This document shows positions 42,727 to 50,969 of a stretch of DNA of 64,000 bases, piece after piece (the stretch's first letter is position 1; each line of letters starts with the position of its first letter). Origin of the DNA: Enterobacteriaceae bacterium UBA7338 (GTDB taxonomy: Bacteria > Pseudomonadota > Gammaproteobacteria > Enterobacterales > Enterobacteriaceae); contig DKPJ01000009.1 in assembly GCA_002480085.1 (NCBI GenBank), forward strand, positions 321,169-385,168. The letters are read 5' to 3'. Position numbers and translations under genes: made by a program. The notes beneath the pieces are model-generated. The model made no database searches. It was not told the DNA's origin and saw only the letters and a list, made by a program, of their open reading frames with translations.

Positions 42727-43371
42727 TTAGGGTCTTCGGAGTTGTGCCTTCATCTGGCGATTTAGGGCTTCGGGGGTTAGTGGCGGATCCTGCCGATGCA
42801 GCATTGCATGGCAGTTGGGGCACACAGGGATGAGATCGGTTTTAGGGTCAACCTGGTAGTTCTCTTTAATCTCTGATAAGGGGACAAGATGGTGCACATG
42901 AATGAAGCCTTTCGCGATTTCACCGTACACCTTGGTCATGTCGATACCACATACTTTGCACTTATAACCATGCCACTCTAGCGCGGCCTGGCGGGCCTTG
43001 CGGTCACGTTCGTAGCGGTTGACAGTTACCTGAACGGCGGCTCCTTCGATATAGATGGCTTCCCACTTGATCTCGTCCGGAAAGAGGTTTGGTTCGATGG
43101 ATTCGTTTTTATGGACGACCTGAAAACCTTGATCGGTGAGCAGCTTGACGCACTTTGATTTTATCCCACCGCTGAAGTCTGCTGGCGTGAAAGTAAGGCC
43201 GGTGAGTGTTGAAGCGGCGATGCCGACGATGGCTTTTGGAGGGTAACGGCGGTCGTTGATGATGACATCGTAGTCGCGGGAATCAGCGAAGGCGTGATTA
43301 ACTCCCGCATCGTAGCCATGGGCTGCGGCGAGGATGGCTTCGTGGGATAGTTGGTGGGGGAGCTTGTTCAT
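42727..43371 (-). CDS. ScoMcrA-like HNH endonuclease
   Basis: A 214-residue nuclease. The N-terminal 90 residues (ILAAAHGYDAG, YPPKAIVGIA, SGGIKSKCVKLLTDQGFQV) look like the N-terminal domain of ScoMcrA-type enzymes. The C-terminal part is an HNH/McrA domain with CKVCG, HVHHLVPLSEI and CPNCHAMLH, forming a zinc site and the HNH active site. Such proteins cut modified (methylated or phosphorothioated) foreign DNA. Its start lies only 30 bp left of the leuX-type repeat that marks the island end, so its promoter probably lies across that border. Type IV restriction is inferred. Confidence 0.8.
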   Translation of the reverse strand: MNKLPHQLSHEAILAAAHGYDAGVNHAFADSRDYDVIINDRRYPPKAIVGIAASTLTGLTFTPADFSGGIKSKCVKLLTDQGFQVVHKNESIEPNLFPDEIKWEAIYIEGAAVQVTVNRYERDRKARQAALEWHGYKCKVCGIDMTKVYGEIAKGFIHVHHLVPLSEIKENYQVDPKTDLIPVCPNCHAMLHRQDPPLTPEALNRQMKAQLRRP

Positions 43372-43400
43372 GTGAGTGCTTTTAAATGATTAATCATGTG

Positions 43401-43418
43401 CGAAGGCCGGACTCGAAC
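43401..43418. other. Distal attachment site of the leuX island
   Basis: CGAAGGCCGGACTCGAAC is an exact 18-bp copy of the 3' part of leuX (59879-59896), in the same orientation. It is the expected trace of integration by the leuX-linked integrase and marks the left end of a 16.5-kb element. Confidence 0.9.
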
Positions 43419-44005
43419 ATCGCTACTATCCTTATGATCTTAAAAAATTAAACCTTAACACAATGGCTATCATACCATCATTAATACCATCATTTCAATT
43501 AGACAAATAAAGCCGTAAAAATTAATCAAATTCGATATCATATAGTAGCAATAATTATCTAAACAAACTCCTTAAAATAATAAAGCTAAATTTTTAATGA
43601 TATTTTTTCATTTTAATTTCATAGCTAAAAGTTCGATTAATAGTTTTGAATGTTACTATTTTAAACAATCACGTCAAATAAAAAAACAGAAATAGAAAAT
43701 CACACAGAAATATGTCATCCATATTATATTTTGACTTTTAATTTTCACATTTTGTAAGGCATCAGTATTAAGACTTATTGAACAATGAATAAATCGAGTT
43801 TGGTTTTGAGTGTTTTTTCCATTAAAATGAAGTATATTGTGCTCTTCTTGTGTAAACGCCAAATGAACCATCGATAAAAATCAGTTTAAAATCAATGAGA
43901 TGGTTGAAAACGGCAGACACCAGAACGAATATGCATGTTATAACAAACGGCTTGACACTAATGTACAAGTGTAAGCAAAAAAACTAAGTAGAGAGACATT
44001 TATTG
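43419..44005. other. AT-rich left end of the island with operator-like dyad
   Basis: A 587-bp gap with very high AT content. I reject the one short frame in it (43674-43871, minus) for lack of a ribosome-binding site or family. Close to the methyltransferase start it has an inverted repeat ACACT-N8-AGTGT (43955-43972) that overlaps a TTGACA word, which could be a promoter with an operator for the restriction-modification genes. ACGTCAAATA at 43671 also occurs upstream of the recombinase trio. Confidence 0.45.
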
Positions 44006-46537
44006 ATGTTAAAAAATGGCCAATTAACTTACGTAACACTTTTCAGTTCAGCTGGAGTTGGCTGCTATGGTTTCAAAGTGGAAGGTTTCAAGTGTGTCGC
44101 AACAAATGAACTGCTCACAAAGAGAATGGATATTCAAAAAAACAATAATATTTGTGAGTATGAATCAGGATATATAGTAGGTGATTTAGCAACTGATAAA
44201 GTCAAAAATAAAATCTACGAAGAAGTCAACCTTTGGGCAAAAAAGGGAAATGATAGAGTTGATGTTTTATTTGCGACTCCACCTTGCCAAGGTATAAGTG
44301 TTATTAATCACAAAAAAAACGAACAGGATATAAATAGAAATAGCTTAGTGGTTGAGTCTATAGATGTTGTAAAAAAAATTAAGCCACGCATTTTTATTTT
44401 TGAAAATGTTATGGCATTTCAGAAAACATTATGCATTTCACCTGATGAGCGTATTATCCCTATAGGCAATTATATAAAAGAAGCTTTAGGGGAAGATTAT
44501 ATTATCACTGGTACAGTAAAAAACTTAATGAACTATGGTTCCAATTCATCTAGAACAAGATCCGTAGTTATCGGGATTGATAAATCATTCAAAAACAACC
44601 TAACTCCTTTAGATATTTTTCCAGACTATGAGAGTGAAAAGACTTTACGTGATGTGATTTATAATTTCCCAGCCCTTAGTTGGGGAGAGATAAACGATCA
44701 TGACTTTTACCACGCATTTAGAACTTATGATACAAGAATGCTACCGTGGATAAGCGATCTAAAAGAAGGTCAATCTGCATTTGATAACCAAGATCCTAAA
44801 AAGCGACCTCATAGAATAATCAATGGTAAAGTAGTAGAAAATGTAAAGAAAAACAGAGACAAGTATACTCGGCAGAGATGGGATCGTTTTATTCACTGCG
44901 TTCATACAAGAAACGACCAATTAGCCGCGCAAAACACAATACATCCTGAACAAGATCGCGTGTATAGCATTCGTGAGCTTATGGCTATGATGAGTATCCC
45001 AAAATCTTTTAAATGGGTTAATAAAGATTTATCTGTTCTAAATAAATTAAGTGATGATGAAAAAAAATCCATTTATAAAAGTCATGAGTTAACAATAAGA
45101 GCTTGTGTCGGTGAAGCTGTGCCAACGGGATTTATTAGTAATATAGCAAAAAAAATCAAGGCTTCCTTTGACAAAACCTATCCATCTCCTACTGAAATTA
45201 ATAAAATAATTGCAAATTATAATCTTGAATCAAGAGTAAAGTTGAAAGATTTTCTTTCTAACAATCCTTTAGATTTGAATATTTCTTCATTGATGAGAAT
45301 TACAGAACTTTGTAATGCAAAAAGAGAAGAAAATGCTGCCTTTTACACGAATAAGTTTATTGTCAATGAAATTGTAAGCTCTTTGCCCAATTTTAATAAA
45401 GATACAGTTCGAATAATCGAACCTTCTGTTGGTGCAGGTAGCTTTATACCTTTTATTTTTAAAAAATATGATGATGTAAAAAACGTTGTACTTGATCTTG
45501 TTGATATAGATGCTGATTCCATTGAAACCTTAAAGCTATTATTAAAAAAAATAAAGATACCAAATAATTTTAAGATCAATATCATTCATGAAGATTTTTT
45601 GACAATGAAAATTGAAGAAAAATATGATCTTGCAATCGGAAACCCTCCATTTTCCAAGGTAAATGGTAAATGTGCCAAAAAGGGACTTTATATTGATCAA
45701 GCTATAAACAAAGAGACATTGAATCTTTCTGCAATGTTTCTTGAAAAATGCATCCAAAATAGTGAATGTGTTTCTTTAGTTTTGAATAAAACGATTTTGA
45801 GTAATCACGAATTTCGAATTTCCAGGGAAATTCTAAGAAAAATTGAGATTAGAAATATTATTGACTTTGGACGCTATGGGTTCACAGGTGTGTCCATTGA
45901 GACCATGAATTTAATCGTATTCCCGAAAAATAAGCCAAGTAAAACGCTCATCTATAATATGAAGCATAATCTTCAAATGTTGCAATCACAAGAATACATT
46001 ACTGATCCAACATTCCCTTGCTTTGTTATTTATCGAGATGAGACATTTGATCTTGTTGCAAATAAACTTAATTTCGACTGTTTTAATGTTTATAGAGATA
46101 GACAAATAACTAAAAAAATGACTTCTGATTATCCAGGTAAAAACTCACTATGGGTTCTCAAAGCAAAAAACATCACTGATAATAATAGTGTACAACACAT
46201 TCAGAATTATGATCAGTATATTGACGAAAAATCAGCACAAGAACTTAGCGTTTATAAATTTATAAATGATACAAGCGTATATTTAACGCCAAATATGACC
46301 TACAATCCGAGAATTGTGAGGAATGTACCTAATACCTTGGCTGACGGCTCAACTGCCATATTAATTCCAAAAACCCCTACGGAGTTAACGGAAAAGCAAA
46401 TAGCTTATTTTTCTAGTGATGAATACAGAAAATTTTATAGCATTGCCAGAAATTTATCTACTCAATCAATTAACGTTGACAAATCAAGCGTCTTTTTCTA
46501 TGGGATATTAAAAAATGACACCAAACTTGATAGCTAA
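44006..46537 (+). CDS. Dual DNA methyltransferase: C5-cytosine and N6-adenine domains fused
   Basis: An 843-residue protein with two catalytic units. Residues 1-395 are a C5-cytosine methyltransferase with motif I FSSAGVG (13-19) and the PCQ motif with C94 in TPPCQGIS. Motif VI FENV and the later RxR and GEAVP (motif X) elements are also present. Residues 430-843 are an N6-adenine methyltransferase of the gamma type with EPSVGAGSF (about 472-480) and NPPF (546-549), plus a C-terminal target-recognition region. The ATG at 44006 is preferred to a TTG one codon before. The endonuclease gene starts 23 bp before its stop. It should protect host DNA at the site cut by that enzyme; one protein making two kinds of methylation is unusual. 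Confidence 0.88.
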   Translation: MLKNGQLTYVTLFSSAGVGCYGFKVEGFKCVATNELLTKRMDIQKNNNICEYESGYIVGDLATDKVKNKIYEEVNLWAKKGNDRVDVLFATPPCQGISVINHKKNEQDINRNSLVVESIDVVKKIKPRIFIFENVMAFQKTLCISPDERIIPIGNYIKEALGEDYIITGTVKNLMNYGSNSSRTRSVVIGIDKSFKNNLTPLDIFPDYESEKTLRDVIYNFPALSWGEINDHDFYHAFRTYDTRMLPWISDLKEGQSAFDNQDPKKRPHRIINGKVVENVKKNRDKYTRQRWDRFIHCVHTRNDQLAAQNTIHPEQDRVYSIRELMAMMSIPKSFKWVNKDLSVLNKLSDDEKKSIYKSHELTIRACVGEAVPTGFISNIAKKIKASFDKTYPSPTEINKIIANYNLESRVKLKDFLSNNPLDLNISSLMRITELCNAKREENAAFYTNKFIVNEIVSSLPNFNKDTVRIIEPSVGAGSFIPFIFKKYDDVKNVVLDLVDIDADSIETLKLLLKKIKIPNNFKINIIHEDFLTMKIEEKYDLAIGNPPFSKVNGKCAKKGLYIDQAINKETLNLSAMFLEKCIQNSECVSLVLNKTILSNHEFRISREILRKIEIRNIIDFGRYGFTGVSIETMNLIVFPKNKPSKTLIYNMKHNLQMLQSQEYITDPTFPCFVIYRDETFDLVANKLNFDCFNVYRDRQITKKMTSDYPGKNSLWVLKAKNITDNNSVQHIQNYDQYIDEKSAQELSVYKFINDTSVYLTPNMTYNPRIVRNVPNTLADGSTAILIPKTPTELTEKQIAYFSSDEYRKFYSIARNLSTQSINVDKSSVFFYGILKNDTKLDS

Positions 46538-47723
46538 ATATTTTAGCACTAGAAACTTTGATATTAGACAATCTGGAAATGGAAGATGGATAGATCAAAA
46601 ATGTGCTCTTGACTCAGTTTGTTTTGTTGCAGACTGCGTTGTTGAATATCTTCGGGAGGGAGGTATTCAACCATTTCATTCACCTGATATTTGGCGTTCA
46701 GAATATGCCGTAAGGAGTGTGCAACTTTGGTTTAGCAAACCAGATCCTTTGACACCATCGACACTTGATGAATACAATAAATTTTTTAGACAGCCACTAA
46801 AGATGCTATGTGCAGCAGATGTATTAGAAGAAAAATTAGTGGGTAATTCAATTGAATTCTCTGTAAAAAATATGGATATATTAGAATTCATATCTATTCG
46901 AGAACGTAATGCATATGAATTTCTTTGTCTTTACATCGAAAAAACCCTTAAAGATAGTGGATTATGGGACTCGTTTGAAACTTTCTTTGACGAGCAAACT
47001 AATGAATCGCTTCAATATTTGAAATTTAAATTTGCTGAGTTTTGCATTAAGTATACAAAAATAAATACGCACGTTGAAGCAAATAGAATTTTTATTAAAG
47101 TATTAAATCCTTTAGCTTGTAAGTATAAATTAAAAGGGACTCTCGGCGGTAGAATCTCCCCTTCATTCATCACATTTGATGTAATATTTTACAACCAACC
47201 TAACTGGAGGGATGTACGTGCAGGTAAGGCGAAAAATATCTCCAGAGGTGATTTTACTCCGCCGAGTGAAAGCCCTCAACTATACCAATATAAAGTTTCT
47301 AGGGCAGCAAAAAATTTAAGACAATTTAACGATAAATATAATAATGGAAGATCGGAGATTATCGATAGGTTTTCTATTGGAGAAAAAGCAACGCACATGC
47401 ATCATATTTTTCCCAGACATCAATTTCCCGAAATTGCTGATTTTATAGAAAACTTGATTGCATTAACAAGCGGGCAACATCTGCAATGCGCACATCCAGC
47501 AGGTAATACCAAAGTCATTAATAAAGATTATCAATACATATGTTTAGTAAACAAAACTGAAAGCATCAGGAAAAATCTGTTAGAAGATGAAGAGAAAAAT
47601 ATAATATATAACTTCTTCGATTTTTTAAAAGTTTTGGATACAGGATTGATGACTAATTATTTCCAGCGTATTGGTGAAAATGACTTTAGCGCTATAGTTC
47701 ACGGCATAGAGATAAACTTCTAA
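46515..47723 (+). CDS. Restriction endonuclease partner with HNH motif
   Basis: A 402-residue protein that overlaps the methyltransferase by 23 bp. Its C-terminal third has an HNH-type motif THMHHIFPRHQFPEI...NLIALTSGQH near residues 294-325, consistent with a metal-dependent nuclease. I do not recognise the N-terminal 250 residues, which would hold the DNA-recognition part. Tight coupling to a dual methyltransferase makes it the restriction subunit; the target sequence cannot be read from the gene. Low GC content, like the methyltransferase and unlike the backbone, points to joint acquisition. Confidence 0.78.
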   Translation: MTPNLIAKYFSTRNFDIRQSGNGRWIDQKCALDSVCFVADCVVEYLREGGIQPFHSPDIWRSEYAVRSVQLWFSKPDPLTPSTLDEYNKFFRQPLKMLCAADVLEEKLVGNSIEFSVKNMDILEFISIRERNAYEFLCLYIEKTLKDSGLWDSFETFFDEQTNESLQYLKFKFAEFCIKYTKINTHVEANRIFIKVLNPLACKYKLKGTLGGRISPSFITFDVIFYNQPNWRDVRAGKAKNISRGDFTPPSESPQLYQYKVSRAAKNLRQFNDKYNNGRSEIIDRFSIGEKATHMHHIFPRHQFPEIADFIENLIALTSGQHLQCAHPAGNTKVINKDYQYICLVNKTESIRKNLLEDEEKNIIYNFFDFLKVLDTGLMTNYFQRIGENDFSAIVHGIEINF

Positions 47724-47737
47724 ATTGCCATAATAAT

Positions 47738-47764
47738 GTGGGAAGTTGAGGTTTAACTTCCCGC
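47738..47764 (+). terminator. Hairpin after the restriction-modification genes
   Basis: An approximately 10-bp stem (GGGAAGTT/AACTTCCC with flanking pairs) and a 7-base loop, 15 bp after the endonuclease stop. No immediate T run follows, so this is a probable rather than certain terminator. Confidence 0.5.
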
Positions 47765-47974
47765 ACTAATATCATTACTTTTTAGCAATTAAAGGCTCTT
47801 CCTCATTGAAGATGTTTACAATAAATATTGATTTTAAGCATCATACTGTTGAATAGGTAGTTAAGGAATCAAGAGGTAGGGCTGGCAAAAAGTTTGTGAA
47901 AATGTTCCAGTCATTTTATAAACATCACTAAGTTAATTACTAATTACACTATTAATAGATAAAAAGGTAATCAT

Positions 47975-48475
47975 ATGAAAGTTAATAATGAAATTTCAGA
48001 TAAAACATCCCAAGAGCTGAGTAAAAAAATTTTAGCAGCTAAAATCATTCTTGACCTGTTAATCTTTCTAGCTATTACAACAGCATTACCTTTGATTATA
48101 GTATACTTGATAAATAACCAAAAAGAAATTATAGAAAAATACCCAATAATTAAAAATGTAAGTGATTTACCCTATGATTTATTTTATATCCTTTCAGGTG
48201 TTGCTTCCATATTAATAATAATATGGCATATAGCATCCAAGGGAGAAATTAAACACATTAATGATGCAATATTAACATTAATTACTGCCATTGCAGCCCT
48301 TAAAATATTTAACCAAGATAAAGAAAGCATATCTCTGATTATTTCAAGTTTAACTAACAATCAAGGATTTTTATTTTTCTGCAAGCAGCTCATAATTATC
48401 TGTGGTTTTGCAAAAGTTGGTATTTCTTTATTTGAATTTGCAAAGGAAAGAATAAAAAACTTAAAAACAAAATAG
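47975..48475 (+). CDS. Hypothetical membrane protein, about four helices
   Basis: A 166-residue AT-rich gene. Hydrophobic segments lie at about residues 23-47, 69-83, 96-109 and 130-149. An AAAGG site precedes the ATG at 47975. I do not recognise the family. Its place between a restriction-modification pair and the mob genes suggests island cargo; a role in defence or abortive infection is only possible. Confidence 0.55.
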   Translation: MKVNNEISDKTSQELSKKILAAKIILDLLIFLAITTALPLIIVYLINNQKEIIEKYPIIKNVSDLPYDLFYILSGVASILIIIWHIASKGEIKHINDAILTLITAIAALKIFNQDKESISLIISSLTNNQGFLFFCKQLIIICGFAKVGISLFEFAKERIKNLKTK

Positions 48476-48489
48476 TTAATGAGGAGTAG

Positions 48490-48693
48490 CTATTTTTTAA
48501 AAAGTATTGAAAAAAATATCACCAACAACGGCACATATAAAAAACTTAATATTATGGATAATGATGAGAATACACTCATGTAAGAAAGTGTATTCTTTTC
48601 ATTGAAAAGAAACCACCAACCCCAGTAAAAAAAAATTGGCAAAATAAATAACAACATTATTAAAACAAAGTAAAAAATAATTTTATTTTTCAT
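48490..48693 (-). CDS. Small hypothetical membrane protein
   Basis: A 67-residue protein with two hydrophobic segments (about residues 4-26 and 40-64) and a basic end. AGGAGG seven bases upstream supports the ATG at 48693; a start 10 codons earlier lacks such a site. Convergent with the 47975 gene. Family unknown. Confidence 0.5.
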   Translation of the reverse strand: MKNKIIFYFVLIMLLFILPIFFYWGWWFLFNEKNTLSYMSVFSSLSIILSFLYVPLLVIFFSILFKK

Positions 48694-48760
48694 ATATCCT
48701 CCTTTTACATACATATACCTCAAAGCATAATATTGTCAATATATTGGATTAAATAAAAGC

Positions 48761-48840
48761 AAGGGCTAACTCATCGAAGCGCTACGCTGCTTCTTCGAGT
48801 TCCCCTTGTTTTTCCGCCCTTCGGTTGGAAAAAATTAAAA
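48761..48840. other. Candidate oriT region upstream of mobC
   Basis: An imperfect inverted repeat (AACTC-at-CGAAG against CTTCGAGTT, 48768-48801) lies 140 bp before mobC and is followed by a second short hairpin-like word (CCGCCCTTCGG). Relaxase origins of transfer usually lie just upstream of mobC with such repeats beside the nick site. I cannot identify a nick sequence. Confidence 0.35.
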
Positions 48841-48940
48841 GCAAAATCAAGATACTGCATTGACATTATTCGCATCTATCATATAAATAAATTAAGCATA
48901 AGGAATATGCTTTTATTTAATTATATGAAAAGGAGTTCAT

Positions 48941-49378
48941 ATGGTCGAAAGTAATACTTTTAATAAGATCGTTGTAAGTAAGCATTCCCGTAATGGAAGC
49001 GTTAGCGAAGCGAAGCTCTCACACAACCAGCTTCGTTCTCATTGCATCAGTGTCAGATTAAATGATGAAGAGCTAACGCTTCTCAATGATAGACGTGGCC
49101 GTCATCGTAAAGGCGAGTGGCTTCGCTTATCTTTACTTAATAAACTTCCTGCTGTCGTTCCAGCCATCAATTTTGAAGCCTGGAAAACCCTTGGTGAGAT
49201 TTCGCAGAAGCTAAACAAGCTTGTGGCTCATCTTGATAGCAAGAGCTATGAAAGCTCTCTGACGCAAACTGAACTCTTCGCCGTAAAGCGTCAGGTCTCA
49301 GAGCTTCGCTTGCATTTAATTACCGCTGACCTGTGGAGAGCTTCCCATGAAGGGAATGCAAAAAATCCGCAGGGGTAA
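48941..49378 (+). CDS. mobC: MobC-type relaxosome accessory protein
   Basis: A 145-residue protein with an N-terminal ribbon-helix-helix-like region (HCISVRLNDEELTLLNDRRG) and a helical C-terminal half (LGEISQKLNKLVAHLDS). This is the layout of MobC/mobilization proteins that bind oriT and help the relaxase nick. AAAAGGAG precedes the ATG. It overlaps the relaxase start by 32 bp, the usual mobC-relaxase coupling. The gene carries four exact copies of GCGAAGC/GCTTCGC. Confidence 0.82.
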   Translation: MVESNTFNKIVVSKHSRNGSVSEAKLSHNQLRSHCISVRLNDEELTLLNDRRGRHRKGEWLRLSLLNKLPAVVPAINFEAWKTLGEISQKLNKLVAHLDSKSYESSLTQTELFAVKRQVSELRLHLITADLWRASHEGNAKNPQG

Positions 49379-50652
49379 GAGCTTCGCAGGGGTCGTGCTT
49401 TACGCATTAAAACCAGCTTCTCATCATAAAAAAGATCCGATAGTAATTGGCGGGAACATGGATGGAAGCGATGTCGGAGAGTTGATTGCAGAATTCAATG
49501 CGACTAAAACGCTTCGCACGGATGTTGCTAAACCTGTCTGGCACAATTCGCTTCGCTTGCCGAAAAACGAAGCGCTGACAGATGCTCAGTGGTCAGGGAT
49601 TGCTGATGATTACATGTCCCGAATGGGCTTCTCTGAAACGCACCTCAGATGCTATGTCCTTCATGATGATGCGGCCGGCCAGCACATCCACATTATTGCC
49701 AGTCGTATAGATCTATCCAATAGAAGTCTTTACTTGGGCAAAAATGAAAACCTCATCAGCACCCGTATCATCCAACAGTTAGAAATAGATCACCATCTGA
49801 CCAAAACCAAAGGGCCAGAATCGGTAGCATCACCATACCCAGCTTCGCTATCCAGAAAATCCCCGCCCCAAAAACCGATAATCGCGATACCGAAGCCTAA
49901 AAAGCTATCGCGTAACGAAGCGATGATGGAGAAGTATAAAGGAGAGCTATCACCCAAATCGGTTATTCAGGAAGCCCTGGAAGCATTACTTGTCGATAAA
50001 CCATCCACCACTGATTTTGTGATGCAGCTTGCCGCCAACAATATCAAAGCGCTTCCGAATATTGCCTCAACAGGGAAAATGAATGGGTTTTCATTAGAAT
50101 ATCAGGGGATTGCTTTCAAAGCTTCGCAGTTAGGTAAAGGTTATTCCTGGTCTGCCTTACAAAACAGGCTAGATTACCAGCCGGAACGCGACAATGCTTT
50201 CCTGTTTGCATTGAAAATGCCCTCAGTCAGTAAGGCATCGGTTAGCGAAGCGCCTGATAGTGCCATAGCAACACATCCACATGAAATCACAACAACGGAA
50301 GCTAACAGCCCCATAGCAGCGCTTATCCATGATAACAGTGCTGGTCAGGACGAATACACTAACGCTTCAGTCAAACCGATTCACTTAGAAGCAGGTGCTG
50401 GTGCTCAAGAAGCGTTTGCAACCGAAGAGTTAAAAGTAGCGCCCAAGCGAAGCTATGCAGTGTCAGCGTTCAGGTGGTTGGAATACATCCCCTACCTCGA
50501 TGTAATTTATCGTATGTTGAAAAACCTCAAAATCCCCCCCCTTAAACGCCTTCGAAAACACAAAACCATCACTGGCGTGAGAATGATAGAGATAACATCA
50601 TCACCCCCCAAAACTGCCATTGAAACACCACATAAATCGCATAGAGCTTCGC
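49005..50652. repeat. Dispersed heptamer GCGAAGC/GCTTCGC, twelve exact copies in the mob genes
   Basis: Exact copies of GCGAAGC start at 49005, 49010, 50245 and 50447. Exact copies of GCTTCGC start at 49120, 49303, 49381, 49511, 49550, 49842, 50121 and 50646. About 0.2 would be expected by chance in 1.65 kb on two strands. Copies occur in all three codon phases. The single-stranded heptamer GCGAAGC is known to form an unusually stable mini-hairpin. Confidence 0.85.
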
Positions 50653-50663
50653 TTTCAATGTAG
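49347..50663 (+). CDS. MobP-type relaxase
   Basis: A 438-residue relaxase that would nick oriT and lead the DNA strand into a recipient. Motifs visible: an early Tyr (Y19 in VVLYALKP) as likely nucleophile, HNSLRLP at 66-72, and the metal-binding pair H113 and H115 in GQHIHIIASRID. The C-terminal 150 residues are polar and low in complexity with a short basic end. It overlaps mobC by 32 bp. No mating-pore genes are present, so the island would need a helper conjugation system. The gene is rich in the heptamer GCTTCGC/GCGAAGC. A terminator follows. Confidence 0.85.
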   Translation: MKGMQKIRRGKSFAGVVLYALKPASHHKKDPIVIGGNMDGSDVGELIAEFNATKTLRTDVAKPVWHNSLRLPKNEALTDAQWSGIADDYMSRMGFSETHLRCYVLHDDAAGQHIHIIASRIDLSNRSLYLGKNENLISTRIIQQLEIDHHLTKTKGPESVASPYPASLSRKSPPQKPIIAIPKPKKLSRNEAMMEKYKGELSPKSVIQEALEALLVDKPSTTDFVMQLAANNIKALPNIASTGKMNGFSLEYQGIAFKASQLGKGYSWSALQNRLDYQPERDNAFLFALKMPSVSKASVSEAPDSAIATHPHEITTTEANSPIAALIHDNSAGQDEYTNASVKPIHLEAGAGAQEAFATEELKVAPKRSYAVSAFRWLEYIPYLDVIYRMLKNLKIPPLKRLRKHKTITGVRMIEITSSPPKTAIETPHKSHRASLSM

Positions 50664-50680
50664 GGCTGGCAAGCCTTTTT
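50661..50680 (+). terminator. Terminator of the mob operon
   Basis: GGCT-GGCA-AGCC forms a short stem, extended by one A-T and one G-T pair, followed by six T residues. It overlaps the relaxase stop codon. Confidence 0.7.
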
Positions 50681-50969
50681 TGATAGATAAAGGCCAATAA
50701 ATTGATCGTTTATACCGATCGATATTCTAATGCTAATAGCCTAAAACTATCATTAATCTTTAATCGATCGGTACAAGTGATTTGCCTTTCCTGTAAACCC
50801 AGTCAAAATGTGATTTCACACAAAAAAAATATAACAGACTGATTTAACTAGCCTATTTACGTATTCAACTAACATGCAGGTTTTGAAATGGCAGATACCA
50901 TCTCATCTGTAGTCCCTGATTTCTTCATACATCGAATATGAATTTAACATCTAACACAAAGGAACTTGT
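50681..50969. other. Intergenic region with a widely spaced inverted repeat
   Basis: No gene is seen in these 289 bp. They contain a perfect 11-bp inverted repeat, TACCGATCGAT (50713-50723) and ATCGATCGGTA (50763-50773), with 39 bp between the arms. The arms could be operator or recombination sites. The last bases carry the AAAGGAAC ribosome-binding site of the next gene. Confidence 0.6.

Noticed and set aside
43674..43871. A 65-codon frame on the minus strand in the AT-rich island end
   Set aside because: No ribosome-binding site, no family likeness and a Phe/Ile-rich end typical of chance frames in AT-rich DNA.
49005..50652. CRISPR array as an explanation for the repeated word in the mob genes
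   Set aside because: The word is only 7 bp, spacing is irregular, and it lies within two coding genes in both orientations.
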